Assembly (NCBI RefSeq): GCF_900129395.1
Contig: NZ_FQVP01000010.1
Coordinates: 53,946-117,945 of the forward strand
Source of the DNA: Pseudosulfitobacter pseudonitzschiae
Lineage (GTDB): Bacteria > Pseudomonadota > Alphaproteobacteria > Rhodobacterales > Rhodobacteraceae
Direction: 5' to 3'
DNA length: 64,000 bases
In this document: piece after piece, positions 54,588 to 63,276 of the stretch
How the letters are laid out: each line of letters starts with the position of its first letter
Numbering within the stretch: position 1 is the first letter of the stretch
The notes under the pieces: model-generated
Told to the model about the DNA's origin: nothing
Databases searched by the model: none
Seen by the model: only the letters and a program-made list of their open reading frames with translations
Position numbers and translations under genes: made by a program

Positions 54588-55313
54588 ATGGTGATGCCCG
54601 ACCACCTCTGTCCCTATGGGCTCAAATCCAAGGACCTGCTGGAGCGCAAGGGTTTTGAAGTCAAGGATCACCCTTTGACCACGCGTGAGGAAACCGACGC
54701 GTTCATGGAAGAGCACGGCGTCGAAACCACCCCGCAAACCTGGATCGGCGACGAGCGGATCGGCGGATATGACGACCTTCGGGTCCATTTCGGCATGGAT
54801 GCGCCCGAAGACGAACGCTCGGACACATCCTATCAGCCGGTGATTGCGATCTTTGCCGTCGCGTTCCTGATGGCGCTCGGTTTGTCGTGGTACAGCTTCG
54901 AGACCATTATTACCCTGCGCGCCCTGGAATGGTTCATTTCCATCTCGATGTGCTTTCTGGCCGTACAAAAACTTCAGGATGTCGAAAGCTTTTCGACCAT
55001 GTTCCTGAACTACGACCTGCTGGCGCGTCGGTGGGTGCGATATGGCAAGATCTATCCGTTCGGAGAGGCGTTCGCAGGCATCCTCATGGTCGCCGGGGCG
55101 CTGACCTGGCTTTCGGCACCGGTGGCCCTGTTCATCGGCACTGTTGGCGCAGTATCGGTTTTCAAGGCGGTCTATATCGACAAGCGTGAATTGAAATGCG
55201 CCTGTGTCGGCGGTGACAGCAATGTGCCGCTTGGCTTTGTCTCGCTCACGGAGAACCTGATGATGATGGTCATGGGGATTTGGATGCCGATCAGGGTCTA
55301 TCTGATCGGCTGA
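54588..55313 (+). CDS. Glutaredoxin-MauE/DoxX-like fusion membrane protein
   Basis: N-terminal glutaredoxin-like part with active site DHLCPYGLKSKDLLERKGFE and TTPQTWIGDERIGGYDDL, followed by four helices of the MauE/DoxX type (FAVAFLMALGLSWYSFETII onward), with LKCACVGG before the last helix. It would carry thiol electrons across or at the membrane. From the first ATG (54588) the first beta strand is cut off; in frame upstream, CTG at 54549 sits seven bases after GGAGG and adds PRDTTQTAKLYR, restoring the fold, so a CTG start is possible. Confidence 0.85.
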   Translation: MVMPDHLCPYGLKSKDLLERKGFEVKDHPLTTREETDAFMEEHGVETTPQTWIGDERIGGYDDLRVHFGMDAPEDERSDTSYQPVIAIFAVAFLMALGLSWYSFETIITLRALEWFISISMCFLAVQKLQDVESFSTMFLNYDLLARRWVRYGKIYPFGEAFAGILMVAGALTWLSAPVALFIGTVGAVSVFKAVYIDKRELKCACVGGDSNVPLGFVSLTENLMMMVMGIWMPIRVYLIG

Positions 55314-55399
55314 AAGGCGGGTGCCTTTTTCACATCCCTCAGACCCGTTCTCCCGACAGGTGCGCAGGTCAGACAGCACTGCGAAAAAGGTCAAGCTGA

Positions 55400-56509
55400 A
55401 TGGACCAGATAGTCGAAGCATTCACGACCGGGGCGGGCATGCTCTGGAAGGCGCTCTGGGCGCTGATCTTCGGCTATATCATCTCCGCAGGCATCCAAAT
55501 CTTCGTGACACGGGATCAGATGGCGCGTGTTCTGGGTGATCGTGGTGCCAGGAAGCCAAGCATTGCCGGCTCCTTTGGTTTCGTGTCGTCGTCCTGTTCC
55601 TTCGCGGCTCTTGCCGCGTCGCGTTCGATCCTCGTGAAAGGTGCGCATCCGGTCAATTCGATCGCCTTCCTGATTTCATCGACAAATCTGGTGATCGAGC
55701 TTGGAATCGTCCTTCTGGTCCTGCTGGGCTGGAAATTCATGGTGGCGAATTTCCTGCTTGGCATCCTGATGACGATCTACGCCTATGCCCTCTCCCTGAT
55801 GTGGCTTCCAAGGTCGTTTGTCGAAAGCGAAAAAGAGCATGCGGAGAAGGCCCAGTCCGACGAAGGTATGGACACCGACCAGACCATGAAGGGATCGTTC
55901 CGCGACAAACTGCTGTCCCGCGAAGGATGGGACCGGATCGCCCGCGTTTTCTTCATGGAATGGAAGATGGTCTGGAAGGAGATCCTCTTCGGCTTCACGG
56001 TCGCGGGATTCATTTCCGTCTTTGTGCCGCAGAGCTTCTGGAACGCGATCTTCCTGGTCGCAGATGGCGGTGCGCAGGACGCGCCGGGCTTCCTGATCGT
56101 TCTCGAAAACGCGCTGGTGGCACCGGTCGTCGCTTTCTTCACCTTCATCGGGTCGATGGGCAATGTCCCCCTGGCCGCGATGCTCTGGTCGCGTGATGCG
56201 TCGTTCGGAGGCGTGATCGCCTTTCTCGGAGCCGATCTTGTTGCTGCCACGGTGATATGGGTGCACGCAAAGTATTATGGCTGGCAGTATGCGCTCTATC
56301 TTTCAGGCTTGCTGTACCTGTGCATGGTCGCTGCGGGAATTACGGTGCATTACCTGTTTGCTCTCGTAGGGATGATCCCGACCGAGCGGCCCTCGCTTCA
56401 GGAAATGGTCCGGTTCAGCATCGACTACACGTTCTTCCTCAACCTGATATTTCTCGTCATCGGGGCAATACTGATCTGGCTTCACCTCAGAAACGCCAAG
56501 GAAAATTAA
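55400..56509 (+). CDS. DUF318-type permease (SO_0444-like metal efflux)
   Basis: A 369-residue protein with eight or more helices in two repeats. Signature Cys/Ser segment GFVSSSCSFAALAASRSILV and second-half counterpart FFTFIGSMGNVPLAAMLWSR. This permease family is linked to export of copper, zinc or arsenic-like species and often sits with DUF305 and thioredoxin-like genes, as here. The 3' end overlaps the convergent ccdA stop by four bases. Confidence 0.85.
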   Translation: MDQIVEAFTTGAGMLWKALWALIFGYIISAGIQIFVTRDQMARVLGDRGARKPSIAGSFGFVSSSCSFAALAASRSILVKGAHPVNSIAFLISSTNLVIELGIVLLVLLGWKFMVANFLLGILMTIYAYALSLMWLPRSFVESEKEHAEKAQSDEGMDTDQTMKGSFRDKLLSREGWDRIARVFFMEWKMVWKEILFGFTVAGFISVFVPQSFWNAIFLVADGGAQDAPGFLIVLENALVAPVVAFFTFIGSMGNVPLAAMLWSRDASFGGVIAFLGADLVAATVIWVHAKYYGWQYALYLSGLLYLCMVAAGITVHYLFALVGMIPTERPSLQEMVRFSIDYTFFLNLIFLVIGAILIWLHLRNAKEN

Positions 56510-57246
56510 CCGATTGAAGCCAGGAATGGGAAGGTTCCCAGAAGCCAGTAGGCAAACCGGGACAATTGGCCGGTCATGATGGCAACGCCCATGATGATCA
56601 TGGCGACGCCTGCGCCCTTGTAGAGCCAGCGACCGGCCTTGCCGATCTGTCTGACCCGCGCGGCGATGGCGTCGGTGAACAGCGCGGCCAGCAGGAACGG
56701 CACGCCTAGCCCGGCGGAATAGATCGACAGCAGCCAAATGCCGTCCGACATGCCGCCGGAAGTCGAACTGAGTGTCAGGATCGCGCCAAGGATCGGTCCG
56801 ATGCACGGCGTCCATCCAAACGCGAAGGCCAAGCCCAGGACGTAGGCTCCGAGCGGGCGACCCCCCGGAATGTCGAGTGTGAAGCGGGTGTCACGCGAGA
56901 ACGCTTCCAGACGGAAGGCACCCAGCATGACCAGTCCGAACAGGATGATGATCGCCCCGCCCAGATAGTTGAGCTCAGTGCGCCAGGACAGAAGCAGCGA
57001 CCCGAGCGCGCTGGCCCCGGCACCCAACGCGACAAAGACCGTGGAAAATCCCAAAACGAAACAGGCGCTTAGCCCAAGTGCCCCGGCGCGTGCCCGCAGA
57101 CCGACCGACCGTGTCGTGCGCAAATCCGGCTGGCCCGCAATATAGGAGACATAGCCCGGCACCAGCGGCAGGACGCAGGGCGACAGGAACGAAATGGCTC
57201 CCGCCAGAAACGCCGCGACGATGCCGATGCCGGAAATATCCATCAT
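56506..57246 (-). CDS. ccdA: CcdA-family thiol electron-transfer membrane protein
   Basis: A 246-residue six-helix protein. The two functional Cys are in FLSPCVLPLVPGYVSYIAGQ and FGWTPCIGPILGAILTLSST. CcdA moves reducing power from cytosolic thioredoxin to periplasmic TlpA/CcmG proteins, two of which are encoded upstream in the same operon. It is the last gene of the long minus-strand set and overlaps its upstream neighbour by four bases. Confidence 0.94.
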   Translation of the reverse strand: MMDISGIGIVAAFLAGAISFLSPCVLPLVPGYVSYIAGQPDLRTTRSVGLRARAGALGLSACFVLGFSTVFVALGAGASALGSLLLSWRTELNYLGGAIIILFGLVMLGAFRLEAFSRDTRFTLDIPGGRPLGAYVLGLAFAFGWTPCIGPILGAILTLSSTSGGMSDGIWLLSIYSAGLGVPFLLAALFTDAIAARVRQIGKAGRWLYKGAGVAMIIMGVAIMTGQLSRFAYWLLGTFPFLASIG

Positions 57247-57734
57247 GCGTTACCATGTCCGCTGAAGGGCCGTGATGCCCACCAGAAGGCAATCAGCGGG
57301 ATTACGATCCATTGCAGTACCGGCGACAACCCTGCATCGAGGACCGGAATGATCGGCATCAGGTCCGAATAGGCCCAAGCCGCGCGGATCACGATGTTGA
57401 GCCATTCACTGAACAGCGTATATCCCAAACCGAACAATATTGTCAGGACGGTCACCGATCGTCGTGTCGGCGCCACGAAGGGCCAGCCGCGGCCGGTCAG
57501 CATCAAGGCAAGCATCAGCGCGCTCATGGCAATCAGGATGTCGCCACCCGTGCAATGAACCGCGGCGAAGGCGATCTCACCCCAGGTGCCCTCGTTCCAG
57601 ATCGTGTAGAGCGGCATGTGGGCGAACTCCCAGATCAGATTAGCCGGGATGATCACCGAAAAATATCGACGGAGTGCTGTCAGGGAAATTCTATCCGGCG
57701 CGGACTGCATGACGCCAATCGCAGCATTACTCAT
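57243..57734 (-). CDS. Membrane protein of unknown function in copper/SCO operon
   Basis: A 163-residue protein with about five helices. Features: IIPANLIWEFAHMPLYTIWN, FAAVHCTGGDILIAMSALML and LNIVIRAAWAYSDLMPIIPV. A His, a Cys and a Met lie at membrane edges and might bind copper. Not recognised. It overlaps the SCO gene stop by four bases and ccdA by four, so it is firmly part of the operon. Start at 57734. Confidence 0.78.
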   Translation of the reverse strand: MSNAAIGVMQSAPDRISLTALRRYFSVIIPANLIWEFAHMPLYTIWNEGTWGEIAFAAVHCTGGDILIAMSALMLALMLTGRGWPFVAPTRRSVTVLTILFGLGYTLFSEWLNIVIRAAWAYSDLMPIIPVLDAGLSPVLQWIVIPLIAFWWASRPFSGHGNA

Positions 57735-58435
57735 TGAAACGCCCCCGTCAGCCGGTCCCACCAACCGCGTTCCCGGCGTCGGTGCTGGGCATTGTTGATC
57801 AACTCGCTGACATAGAGGATCAGGTTCACATTCTTGAATTCCATGCCATGGAACTTTGCGGCAAACCGCCCCCCGATATCCACGACATGGGTGACCGCAC
57901 CGTGCATCATCATGTCGCTGTCGTCCGCTATCGTGAACTCCAGCCCGTAGTTCCGCGCCAGAAGGCGCGTTGCGTCGTCAGCCTGATCAGGCCGTTTGGT
58001 CAGAATGACCCAGTTGGTCGGATCGAACCGATGCCGGTCCCCGTACCCGCGCAGAACGTCAGGCGTGTCATTCACGGGATCGGTTGTGATCGAGATGAAT
58101 TGCACCAGATCCCTCATCGGCCCGTCGTTGATCGAAGCCTGGACCGCCGCGATCTTTTCCGCATGGAGCGGGCAGATGTCCGGGCAGTTGGCGTAGATGA
58201 AATGCAGGATGACGACCTTGTCGCTGAAATCCGCCAAGCGCACAGGATTGCCCTCCGCATCCTGCAACTCGAAATCCGGGGCCTGTGCTGCGTCGATGGC
58301 CTGGAAGTATGGCTCCATCTCGAACATCCGCGCATCCAGATTTTCACCCGGATGATCGGCGGAGGCCGGAAAGGAGATCGTGGCCGCAAATGTCGCCAAG
58401 GCGGCGCGCCGGGTCAGATAGACAATCAACTGCAT
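57731..58435 (-). CDS. SCO1/SenC-family protein (third copy)
   Basis: A 234-residue exported protein with leader (YLTRRAALATFAATISFPAS), copper site YANCPDICPLHAEKIAAVQA, TTDPVNDTPDVLRGYG and distal His in MMHGAVTHVVDIGG. The C-terminal tail is basic (NNAQHRRRERGWWDRL). It is more distant from the other two SCO proteins than they are from each other and may serve a different oxidase or act as a thiol reductase. Shares a TGATG overlap with the upstream small gene. Confidence 0.92.
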   Translation of the reverse strand: MQLIVYLTRRAALATFAATISFPASADHPGENLDARMFEMEPYFQAIDAAQAPDFELQDAEGNPVRLADFSDKVVILHFIYANCPDICPLHAEKIAAVQASINDGPMRDLVQFISITTDPVNDTPDVLRGYGDRHRFDPTNWVILTKRPDQADDATRLLARNYGLEFTIADDSDMMMHGAVTHVVDIGGRFAAKFHGMEFKNVNLILYVSELINNAQHRRRERGWWDRLTGAFQ

Positions 58436-58725
58436 CACCTTTCGGATTGATGGGGCTTGCCACCACCCGCATCGTCGCATTTCCCGCCAGACCCGCCCTT
58501 CATGCACAGACCAAGCCCGCACATCGCGGCACAGGGTGCCAGCGAAACCAAGACAGGCGCGAGACCGATCGCGGTGAGCCATCCCCAGTTCAGCGCCATG
58601 CCGCCGCCCATAACGGTTGCCGCACCGACGAACAGCAGTCGTCTGCGCGTCAACCACCGGGGCCAATTGCCTGCGCTTTCGATGTCGGCGGCACCCGCAT
58701 CGTTGGAAGATGATATGTCGGTCAT
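58435..58725 (-). CDS. Small Cys-rich membrane protein
   Basis: A 96-residue protein with positive cluster WLTRRRLLFVGAATVMGGGM, two helices, and a C-terminal Cys set: LAPCAAMCGLGLCMKGGSGG followed by KCDDAGGGK. Four Cys with Met nearby suggest metal binding on the membrane surface. No family known to me. It lies between tlpA-like and SCO genes in the operon. Confidence 0.72.
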   Translation of the reverse strand: MTDISSSNDAGAADIESAGNWPRWLTRRRLLFVGAATVMGGGMALNWGWLTAIGLAPVLVSLAPCAAMCGLGLCMKGGSGGKCDDAGGGKPHQSER

Positions 58726-58807
58726 CCGGAAAATCCTTCTGACGTTTGAGTACTGGTCATTCTGATAACTGGGCGGTCAAGGGCGGGCGGCGCTCTTTCA
58801 GGGGCGC

Positions 58808-59320
58808 TTATTCGATAAAGCCTCGCAAGAAGGAGACCATCTCGGGATCATCCCATTCGGCCGGGCCGACCAGTCTCCCAAGCTCCCGCCCCTGCGCGTC
58901 GATCAGGATCGTTGTCGGCAGACCGACGGTGCGCAGCGCGGTCATCGACAGCATGGTCTTGTCGACATACATCTTGAGATTGTTGACACCGATCTCGTCG
59001 TAGAACCGCCGCACGACGGGCGACCCGGCCCTGTCGATGGACAGGGCGACGACCTCGAAACGGTCGCCGCCAAGTTCCGCCTGAAGTGCATCCAGCGTCG
59101 GCATCTCTTCCCGGCAGGGGACGCACCAGGTTGCCCAAACGTTCACGAGGATCACCTTGCCACGAAAATCCTCCATGTCCCCACGGCTGCCGTCCTCGGT
59201 CTCGAAGCGCACATTGATCACCGGCTGCGGCGTGTCGTGCAGTGCGAAGCCTTGCGGCCCGGCAAACGCCGTGCCGACGGACAATGCCCAGACGAGCAGC
59301 GCCGTTTTGAGATATTTCAT
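58808..59320 (-). CDS. TlpA-like periplasmic thioredoxin
   Basis: A 170-residue exported thioredoxin: signal peptide ending TAFAGP, active site VNVWATWCVPCREEMPTLDA, and cis-Pro loop RTVGLPTTILIDAQGRELG. TlpA-type proteins reduce SCO and the oxidase CuA site in alphaproteobacteria, fitting the SCO gene two positions downstream. Overlaps the CcmG-like gene by four bases. Confidence 0.93.
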   Translation of the reverse strand: MKYLKTALLVWALSVGTAFAGPQGFALHDTPQPVINVRFETEDGSRGDMEDFRGKVILVNVWATWCVPCREEMPTLDALQAELGGDRFEVVALSIDRAGSPVVRRFYDEIGVNNLKMYVDKTMLSMTALRTVGLPTTILIDAQGRELGRLVGPAEWDDPEMVSFLRGFIE

Positions 59321-59913
59321 GGCGTTGGCTCCTTGCCAGCTTGGGTTTTCAGATCACGGACGATCGGCAAAAGGGTTTCCTCCAGAATCGCTCGCGTGAT
59401 GGGGCCGACATGGCGGTAGGCAATGGTGCCGTCGGACGTGATGACATAGGTTTCGGGCACGCCGTAAACGCCCCATTCGATGCCAGCACGTCCGTCGATG
59501 TCGGCCCCGATGCGCGCGTAGGGATCGCCCAATTCGTCGAGCCAGGCGCGCGCCTGCTCGGGTGGGTCCTTGTAGTTGATCCCGTAGAGCGGCACCTCAC
59601 CGGTGGCGCTCAGCTCCATGAACAGCGGGTGTTCGGCCCGACAGGGCACACACCACGAGGCAAAGACGTTCACCAGCGAGACATGGCCGATCAGGTCCTG
59701 CGTCGAAAGACCTTCCTCGCGGCGGAGCACCGGAGCAAGCGCAAACTCCGGCACAGGTTTGTCGAGAAGCGCCGATGGCAAGTCGTCGCCGCCCCTGAAA
59801 AGCCCCCAGCCGAACAAGACCATGAGGGCAAAAGCTATCAGCGGCACCAGCACAAACCCGGAGATCCTGCGCCGCGGTACGGGGTCGATTTTGCTGACGA
59901 CCTCTTGCGTCAT
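59317..59913 (-). CDS. CcmG/DsbE-like thioredoxin (second copy)
   Basis: A 198-residue anchored protein with active site NVFASWCVPCRAEHPLFMEL and the CcmG groove GIEWGVYGVPETYVITSDGT. Close to the CcmG at 14731 in layout (NYKDPPEQARAWLDELGDPY versus NYMDKPADAANWLDELGNPY). No ccmH or ccmF lies beside it, so it may serve the neighbouring cytochrome c or SCO instead. Four-base overlaps on both sides. Confidence 0.92.
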   Translation of the reverse strand: MTQEVVSKIDPVPRRRISGFVLVPLIAFALMVLFGWGLFRGGDDLPSALLDKPVPEFALAPVLRREEGLSTQDLIGHVSLVNVFASWCVPCRAEHPLFMELSATGEVPLYGINYKDPPEQARAWLDELGDPYARIGADIDGRAGIEWGVYGVPETYVITSDGTIAYRHVGPITRAILEETLLPIVRDLKTQAGKEPTP

Positions 59914-60335
59914 GGCTGCACCTGCTCATCCGCAAGGGTACGGCTTTCCTGCGAAGCGCGGATCCGATCGGGCCATGTGCTCTTGATGTAATCGATGATC
60001 GCCGTGATCTCTTCATCCGTCAGCACCTCCTTGAAACCGGGCATGTCGCTTTCATAGCCATTCCCGACAATCGCCGCCGTTCCGCGCTTCACGATGTCCA
60101 AAAGCACGCGGTCCGTATGGTGCCAAGTATGGCCCGAGGCGTCATGCGGCGGGGCAGGCAACCGGCCGTTCGGCAATCTGGAGCGCCAATCGGGCTGCCC
60201 CTCCAGGTTTGCGCCATGGCAACTGGCGCAATTCTCCTGATAAAGGCGTTCGCCCGCGAGCGAGTCATCCTGCGCCGAAACGGGCAAGACCGTTGCAGCC
60301 AGCAAAAGTGCTGCGAGCCTAATGGTAATTTTCAT
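59910..60335 (-). CDS. Class I cytochrome c
   Basis: A 141-residue exported mono-haem cytochrome: signal peptide ending PVSAQD, haem site YQENCASCHGANLEGQPDWR, distal Met in GYESDMPGFKEVLTDEEI. Likely an electron acceptor for the multicopper oxidase or a donor to an oxidase. Its start shares ATGA with the small membrane gene upstream. Confidence 0.92.
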   Translation of the reverse strand: MKITIRLAALLLAATVLPVSAQDDSLAGERLYQENCASCHGANLEGQPDWRSRLPNGRLPAPPHDASGHTWHHTDRVLLDIVKRGTAAIVGNGYESDMPGFKEVLTDEEITAIIDYIKSTWPDRIRASQESRTLADEQVQP

Positions 60336-60472
60336 GTCGCTTGTGCCTTCTTCTGGCTATCCAAATACAACGAGAGTGCGACTATCGATGCCACGACAAG
60401 CAGGACGGACGCCCCCAGACCAATCCCCATCGACAACAGGCCGTCGCCGTTGCTGTCGCCCTCATTCCGCAT
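60332..60472 (-). CDS. 46-residue membrane protein
   Basis: Reads MRNEGDSNGDGLLSMGIGLG then ASVLLVVASIVALSLYLDSQ and a short Lys tail. One helix, N-terminus outside or inside not clear. Its TGA overlaps the cytochrome c ATG, which is good evidence for translation. Function unknown; possibly a small subunit for the adjacent cytochrome. Confidence 0.65.
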   Translation of the reverse strand: MRNEGDSNGDGLLSMGIGLGASVLLVVASIVALSLYLDSQKKAQAT

Positions 60473-60484
60473 CTTGGCGCATTT

Positions 60485-60628
60485 CTATTTTCCGCTGTCC
60501 GAGCGGATGTATTTGACCAAGGCGATTGCCGCGAGCACCAGCACCGCCACGATGAGTAACCAAACCAGTCCCATCGCGATCATCATGCCGCCACCCATCA
60601 TTCCACCATCCATCATCATGCACTTCAT
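60485..60628 (-). CDS. 47-residue Met-rich membrane peptide
   Basis: Reads MKCMMMDGGMMGGGMMIAMG, then one helix (LVWLLIVAVLVLAAIALVKY) and a charged end. Nine Met and one Cys in the first 19 residues point to Cu(I) binding at the membrane surface. It lies 12 bases before the next small gene. I know no name for it. Confidence 0.68.
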   Translation of the reverse strand: MKCMMMDGGMMGGGMMIAMGLVWLLIVAVLVLAAIALVKYIRSDSGK

Positions 60629-60685
60629 CCTTTGTTTTCCCTTGAAACCGGTCAGGCACGGGATCGCACCAGACCGCGCAATTGA

Positions 60686-61141
60686 TCATTCGACCGCATA
60701 GACGGTCGGGTTCACACCTTCTTCGACGGTGTAAATCTTGAACGGTTCCTGCTTCGCACCCCCCATACCCGGCGATCCCAACGGCATGCCGGGAAGTGTC
60801 AGGCCGACAATGTCCGGGCGCTCATCAAGCAACTTGTTGACGACATTGACCGGCACATGACCGCTGACGACGTAGTCTTCCAGAAAGGTCGTATGGCAGC
60901 CCTGAAAATCGTCCGGGATACCTGCATCACGGCTGATCTGAGCCAGATCGTGGGTCGGCTTCACCTCGACTGTGAAGCCATTCTCGCGCAGGTAGTCCGC
61001 ATAGCTCTCGCAGCATCCGCATTGCGGGTTCTTGTAGAGCGTGGCCTCTTGCGCTGCGGCAGGCGCGGCATTCAGGCTCATTGCAAGTATAGCGGCAGCA
61101 CCTGCGGTGCCAAGATTGGCAAGTCCAATTAGTTTCTTCAT
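60686..61141 (-). CDS. DUF411 metal-binding protein (second intact copy)
   Basis: A 151-residue exported protein: signal peptide ending APAAAQEA, YKNPQCGCCESYADYLRENG, DDFQGCHTTFLEDYVVSGHV, PGMPLGSPGMGG. Keeps the CxCC cluster. It lies between the multicopper oxidase and the Met-rich peptide and probably binds periplasmic copper. Confidence 0.92.
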   Translation of the reverse strand: MKKLIGLANLGTAGAAAILAMSLNAAPAAAQEATLYKNPQCGCCESYADYLRENGFTVEVKPTHDLAQISRDAGIPDDFQGCHTTFLEDYVVSGHVPVNVVNKLLDERPDIVGLTLPGMPLGSPGMGGAKQEPFKIYTVEEGVNPTVYAVE

Positions 61142-61181
61142 CGGTTCTTTCCTTTCGTGGTGATCGTTACGTGAGATTGTT

Positions 61182-62621
61182 TCAGGTTTTGGTCGTGCCA
61201 GGATCGACACGTATGATGCCCATCATGCCGGCCGCCTGGTGCTCCAGGATGTGACAATGGAACATCCAGTCTCCCGGATTGTCCGCCACGAAGGCGATCT
61301 CGACCCGTTCCTCGGGCGCCATCAGGACGGTGTCCTGCCATTCGCGGTGCCGTGTCGGTTGCCCGTTCCGTGTGATCACACGGAACGAATGTCCATGAAA
61401 ATGCATCGGGTGATGCCACGCGGTGCGATTGTCCATCTGCAGCACATGCGACGTGCCCTGCGGCAGGACCAGCAAGGGATCCATCATGTGCCCCGTTGCT
61501 GCTTTGCCGTTGATGAACCACATGTTGCCTTCGCGCATCTGCTCCATCATGGACCCCATGCCGCCGCCCATCATCATCTGCCCCATCATGCCGCCGTTGA
61601 AGACGATCTGATGCCGCGCAGCCGACGCCATATCCGGTTCGGCCAGCGGGTTGGGCGACAGGTCCATCGACCAATCCGGCACACTGTCCCGCAGCCTGTC
61701 AGGCCCGTAGGCGAGATCGACCAGACGGTATTCCAGATCCCTGTAGAAGACATCGGTGACGGTCACGCTCTCTCCGGGCTTGCCGGTCATGTCGATCACC
61801 AGATCGACACGCATGGCCGGGCCGACCACCACGGCGTCACTGTCTGGTGCATGAGGTGCCACGGGTTGACCGTCCAGAGCGACCACGACCGGCGCAAGCC
61901 CCCCGAAATCCAGCCCGAATATCCGGGCATTGGCTGCGTTGACCAACCTCAGGCGGATGCGTTCTCCGGATCGCACGGCGATGCGGTCCGGTATCTGGCC
62001 GTTGATGGTCACGGAATTGCCGATACGCCCGCCGTGCGCGGCGTCGTGCCGACTTCCGAAATCTGTCGCAATCTGTCCGTCGCCGGTCATCCGCCAGTCA
62101 TCGAGCATCCAGGTCAGATCGCGATCTACGCGGATCGGGTTTGCTTCCTCGACGATCAGCGGCCCGTAAAGCCCGCGTCCGACCTGTTCGGAACTGCGTT
62201 GGTGCGGGTGATACCAGAACGTGCCAGCATCCAGTGCATCGAATTCATAGAGAAAATCGCCACCGACGGGGATCGGGTCCTGTGTTAGGAACGGCACACC
62301 ATCCATCGCATTGGGTGTGCGAATGCCATGCCAGTGGACCGTCGTCCCCTCATTTAGCCCATTCCGGGCCAGAACCCGAATTCGGTCTCCCTGCCGCACC
62401 CGGATCTCGGGGCCGGGGAGGGATCCATTGTAGCTCCAGACGTCGGTAGAGCCGTAGGGTGCCGGTCGCAGGGCGGCTTGTCCGGCCGCAGCGCGTAGCA
62501 AGAATGGGTCCTCTGTCGGACTTGCCATCGCTACTCGAGCCGGTGACAGAGCGGATATGGCCGTGAAAGCGGCACCGGTGCGCAGCACGTGCCGTCGTGA
62601 AATCAGTCTGTTGAGGGTCAT
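61182..62621 (-). CDS. Multicopper oxidase (CueO/CopA family)
   Basis: A 479-residue Tat-exported oxidase (TLNRLISRRHVLRTGAAFTA). Copper clusters: TVHWHGIRTP, FWYHPHQRSSE, HHPMHFHGHSFRV and FHCHILEHQAAGMM. A Met-rich insert (GGMMGQMMMGGGMGSMMEQM) like that of CueO probably feeds Cu(I) to the type-1 site. Only distantly like the oxidase at 46541. Start at the ATG 62621 (a GTG precedes it directly). Confidence 0.94.
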   Translation of the reverse strand: MTLNRLISRRHVLRTGAAFTAISALSPARVAMASPTEDPFLLRAAAGQAALRPAPYGSTDVWSYNGSLPGPEIRVRQGDRIRVLARNGLNEGTTVHWHGIRTPNAMDGVPFLTQDPIPVGGDFLYEFDALDAGTFWYHPHQRSSEQVGRGLYGPLIVEEANPIRVDRDLTWMLDDWRMTGDGQIATDFGSRHDAAHGGRIGNSVTINGQIPDRIAVRSGERIRLRLVNAANARIFGLDFGGLAPVVVALDGQPVAPHAPDSDAVVVGPAMRVDLVIDMTGKPGESVTVTDVFYRDLEYRLVDLAYGPDRLRDSVPDWSMDLSPNPLAEPDMASAARHQIVFNGGMMGQMMMGGGMGSMMEQMREGNMWFINGKAATGHMMDPLLVLPQGTSHVLQMDNRTAWHHPMHFHGHSFRVITRNGQPTRHREWQDTVLMAPEERVEIAFVADNPGDWMFHCHILEHQAAGMMGIIRVDPGTTKT

Positions 62622-62711
62622 CACTTCTGCCTTGATCTGAAGGGGTCGCGCTCAGCCAGCTTCGGCCAAGGCAACGGTCAGGCCCCGCAATAAGCTAGGC
62701 CGTTATCAGGT

Positions 62712-63065
62712 TCAGACAGGCAGCTTGGGAGGGAATGGATCAAGCGAGGGAATCGCGCCAATCGGGATCACAGGTCCCGCGACCGGGATGACAACACCGA
62801 AGGCCATCTCAAGCGTCATCGCTGACGTACGAGCTACGATACCGGCCGAACTTCCCGCGCCACATGGGACCGTACACCCACCCTCGCAGGATATCCCGTC
62901 AGCAAATCCGATCGGATCGCATCCGCCGCAATGGTCGTCCGCGCTTTCGGCGCCCACCATCTGAACCATTGCTGCCTCAGCCGCATTCGCTGCCGATACA
63001 TCCGGCGCAACCACGGCACCGAAGCTCAATGCAAGAATCAAAATGAGGCGAAAAACGCGGATCAT
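62712..63065 (-). CDS. Exported Cys-rich small protein
   Basis: A 117-residue protein: signal peptide (MIRVFRLILILALSFGAVVA), then DDHCGGCDPIGFADGISCEG and GCTVPCGAG, six Cys in two groups, and a C-terminus PFPPKLPV. Similar in plan to the protein at 49666. Probably a metal-binding protein. The -10 of the CueR-type element ends six bases before the ATG at 63065, so its mRNA may be leaderless; the ATG at 63080 would lie inside the promoter. Confidence 0.7.
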   Translation of the reverse strand: MIRVFRLILILALSFGAVVAPDVSAANAAEAAMVQMVGAESADDHCGGCDPIGFADGISCEGGCTVPCGAGSSAGIVARTSAMTLEMAFGVVIPVAGPVIPIGAIPSLDPFPPKLPV

Positions 63066-63071
63066 GCAATT

Positions 63072-63102
63072 CTTATGCAAGCTTCCAGTAGGGGGAGGTC
63101 AA
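63072..63102 (-). promoter_or_regulatory. CueR-type promoter of the right-hand copper operon
   Basis: Minus strand: -35 TTGACC (63102-63097), 19-bp spacer, -10 CATAAG (63077-63072); dyad halves ACCTCCCCC and CTGGAAG, the second of the copA type. It precedes the Cys-rich protein and the 61182 oxidase. Confidence 0.65.
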
Positions 63103-63276
63103 GAAGTATCCTGTAACATAGGCGTGACATTGCCACGTGGGTACTCACTGATTGGCCAACGGATGCCCGAGGTTGGTTTCAGGGGAAAATCTGAGGCGAG
63201 ACTGCGGACTCATCCAAGGTCTGTTTCGGAGCCAGGCAGCCACCCGCATCTTTTCATGCGGGTGGCTGCCCTCGTG

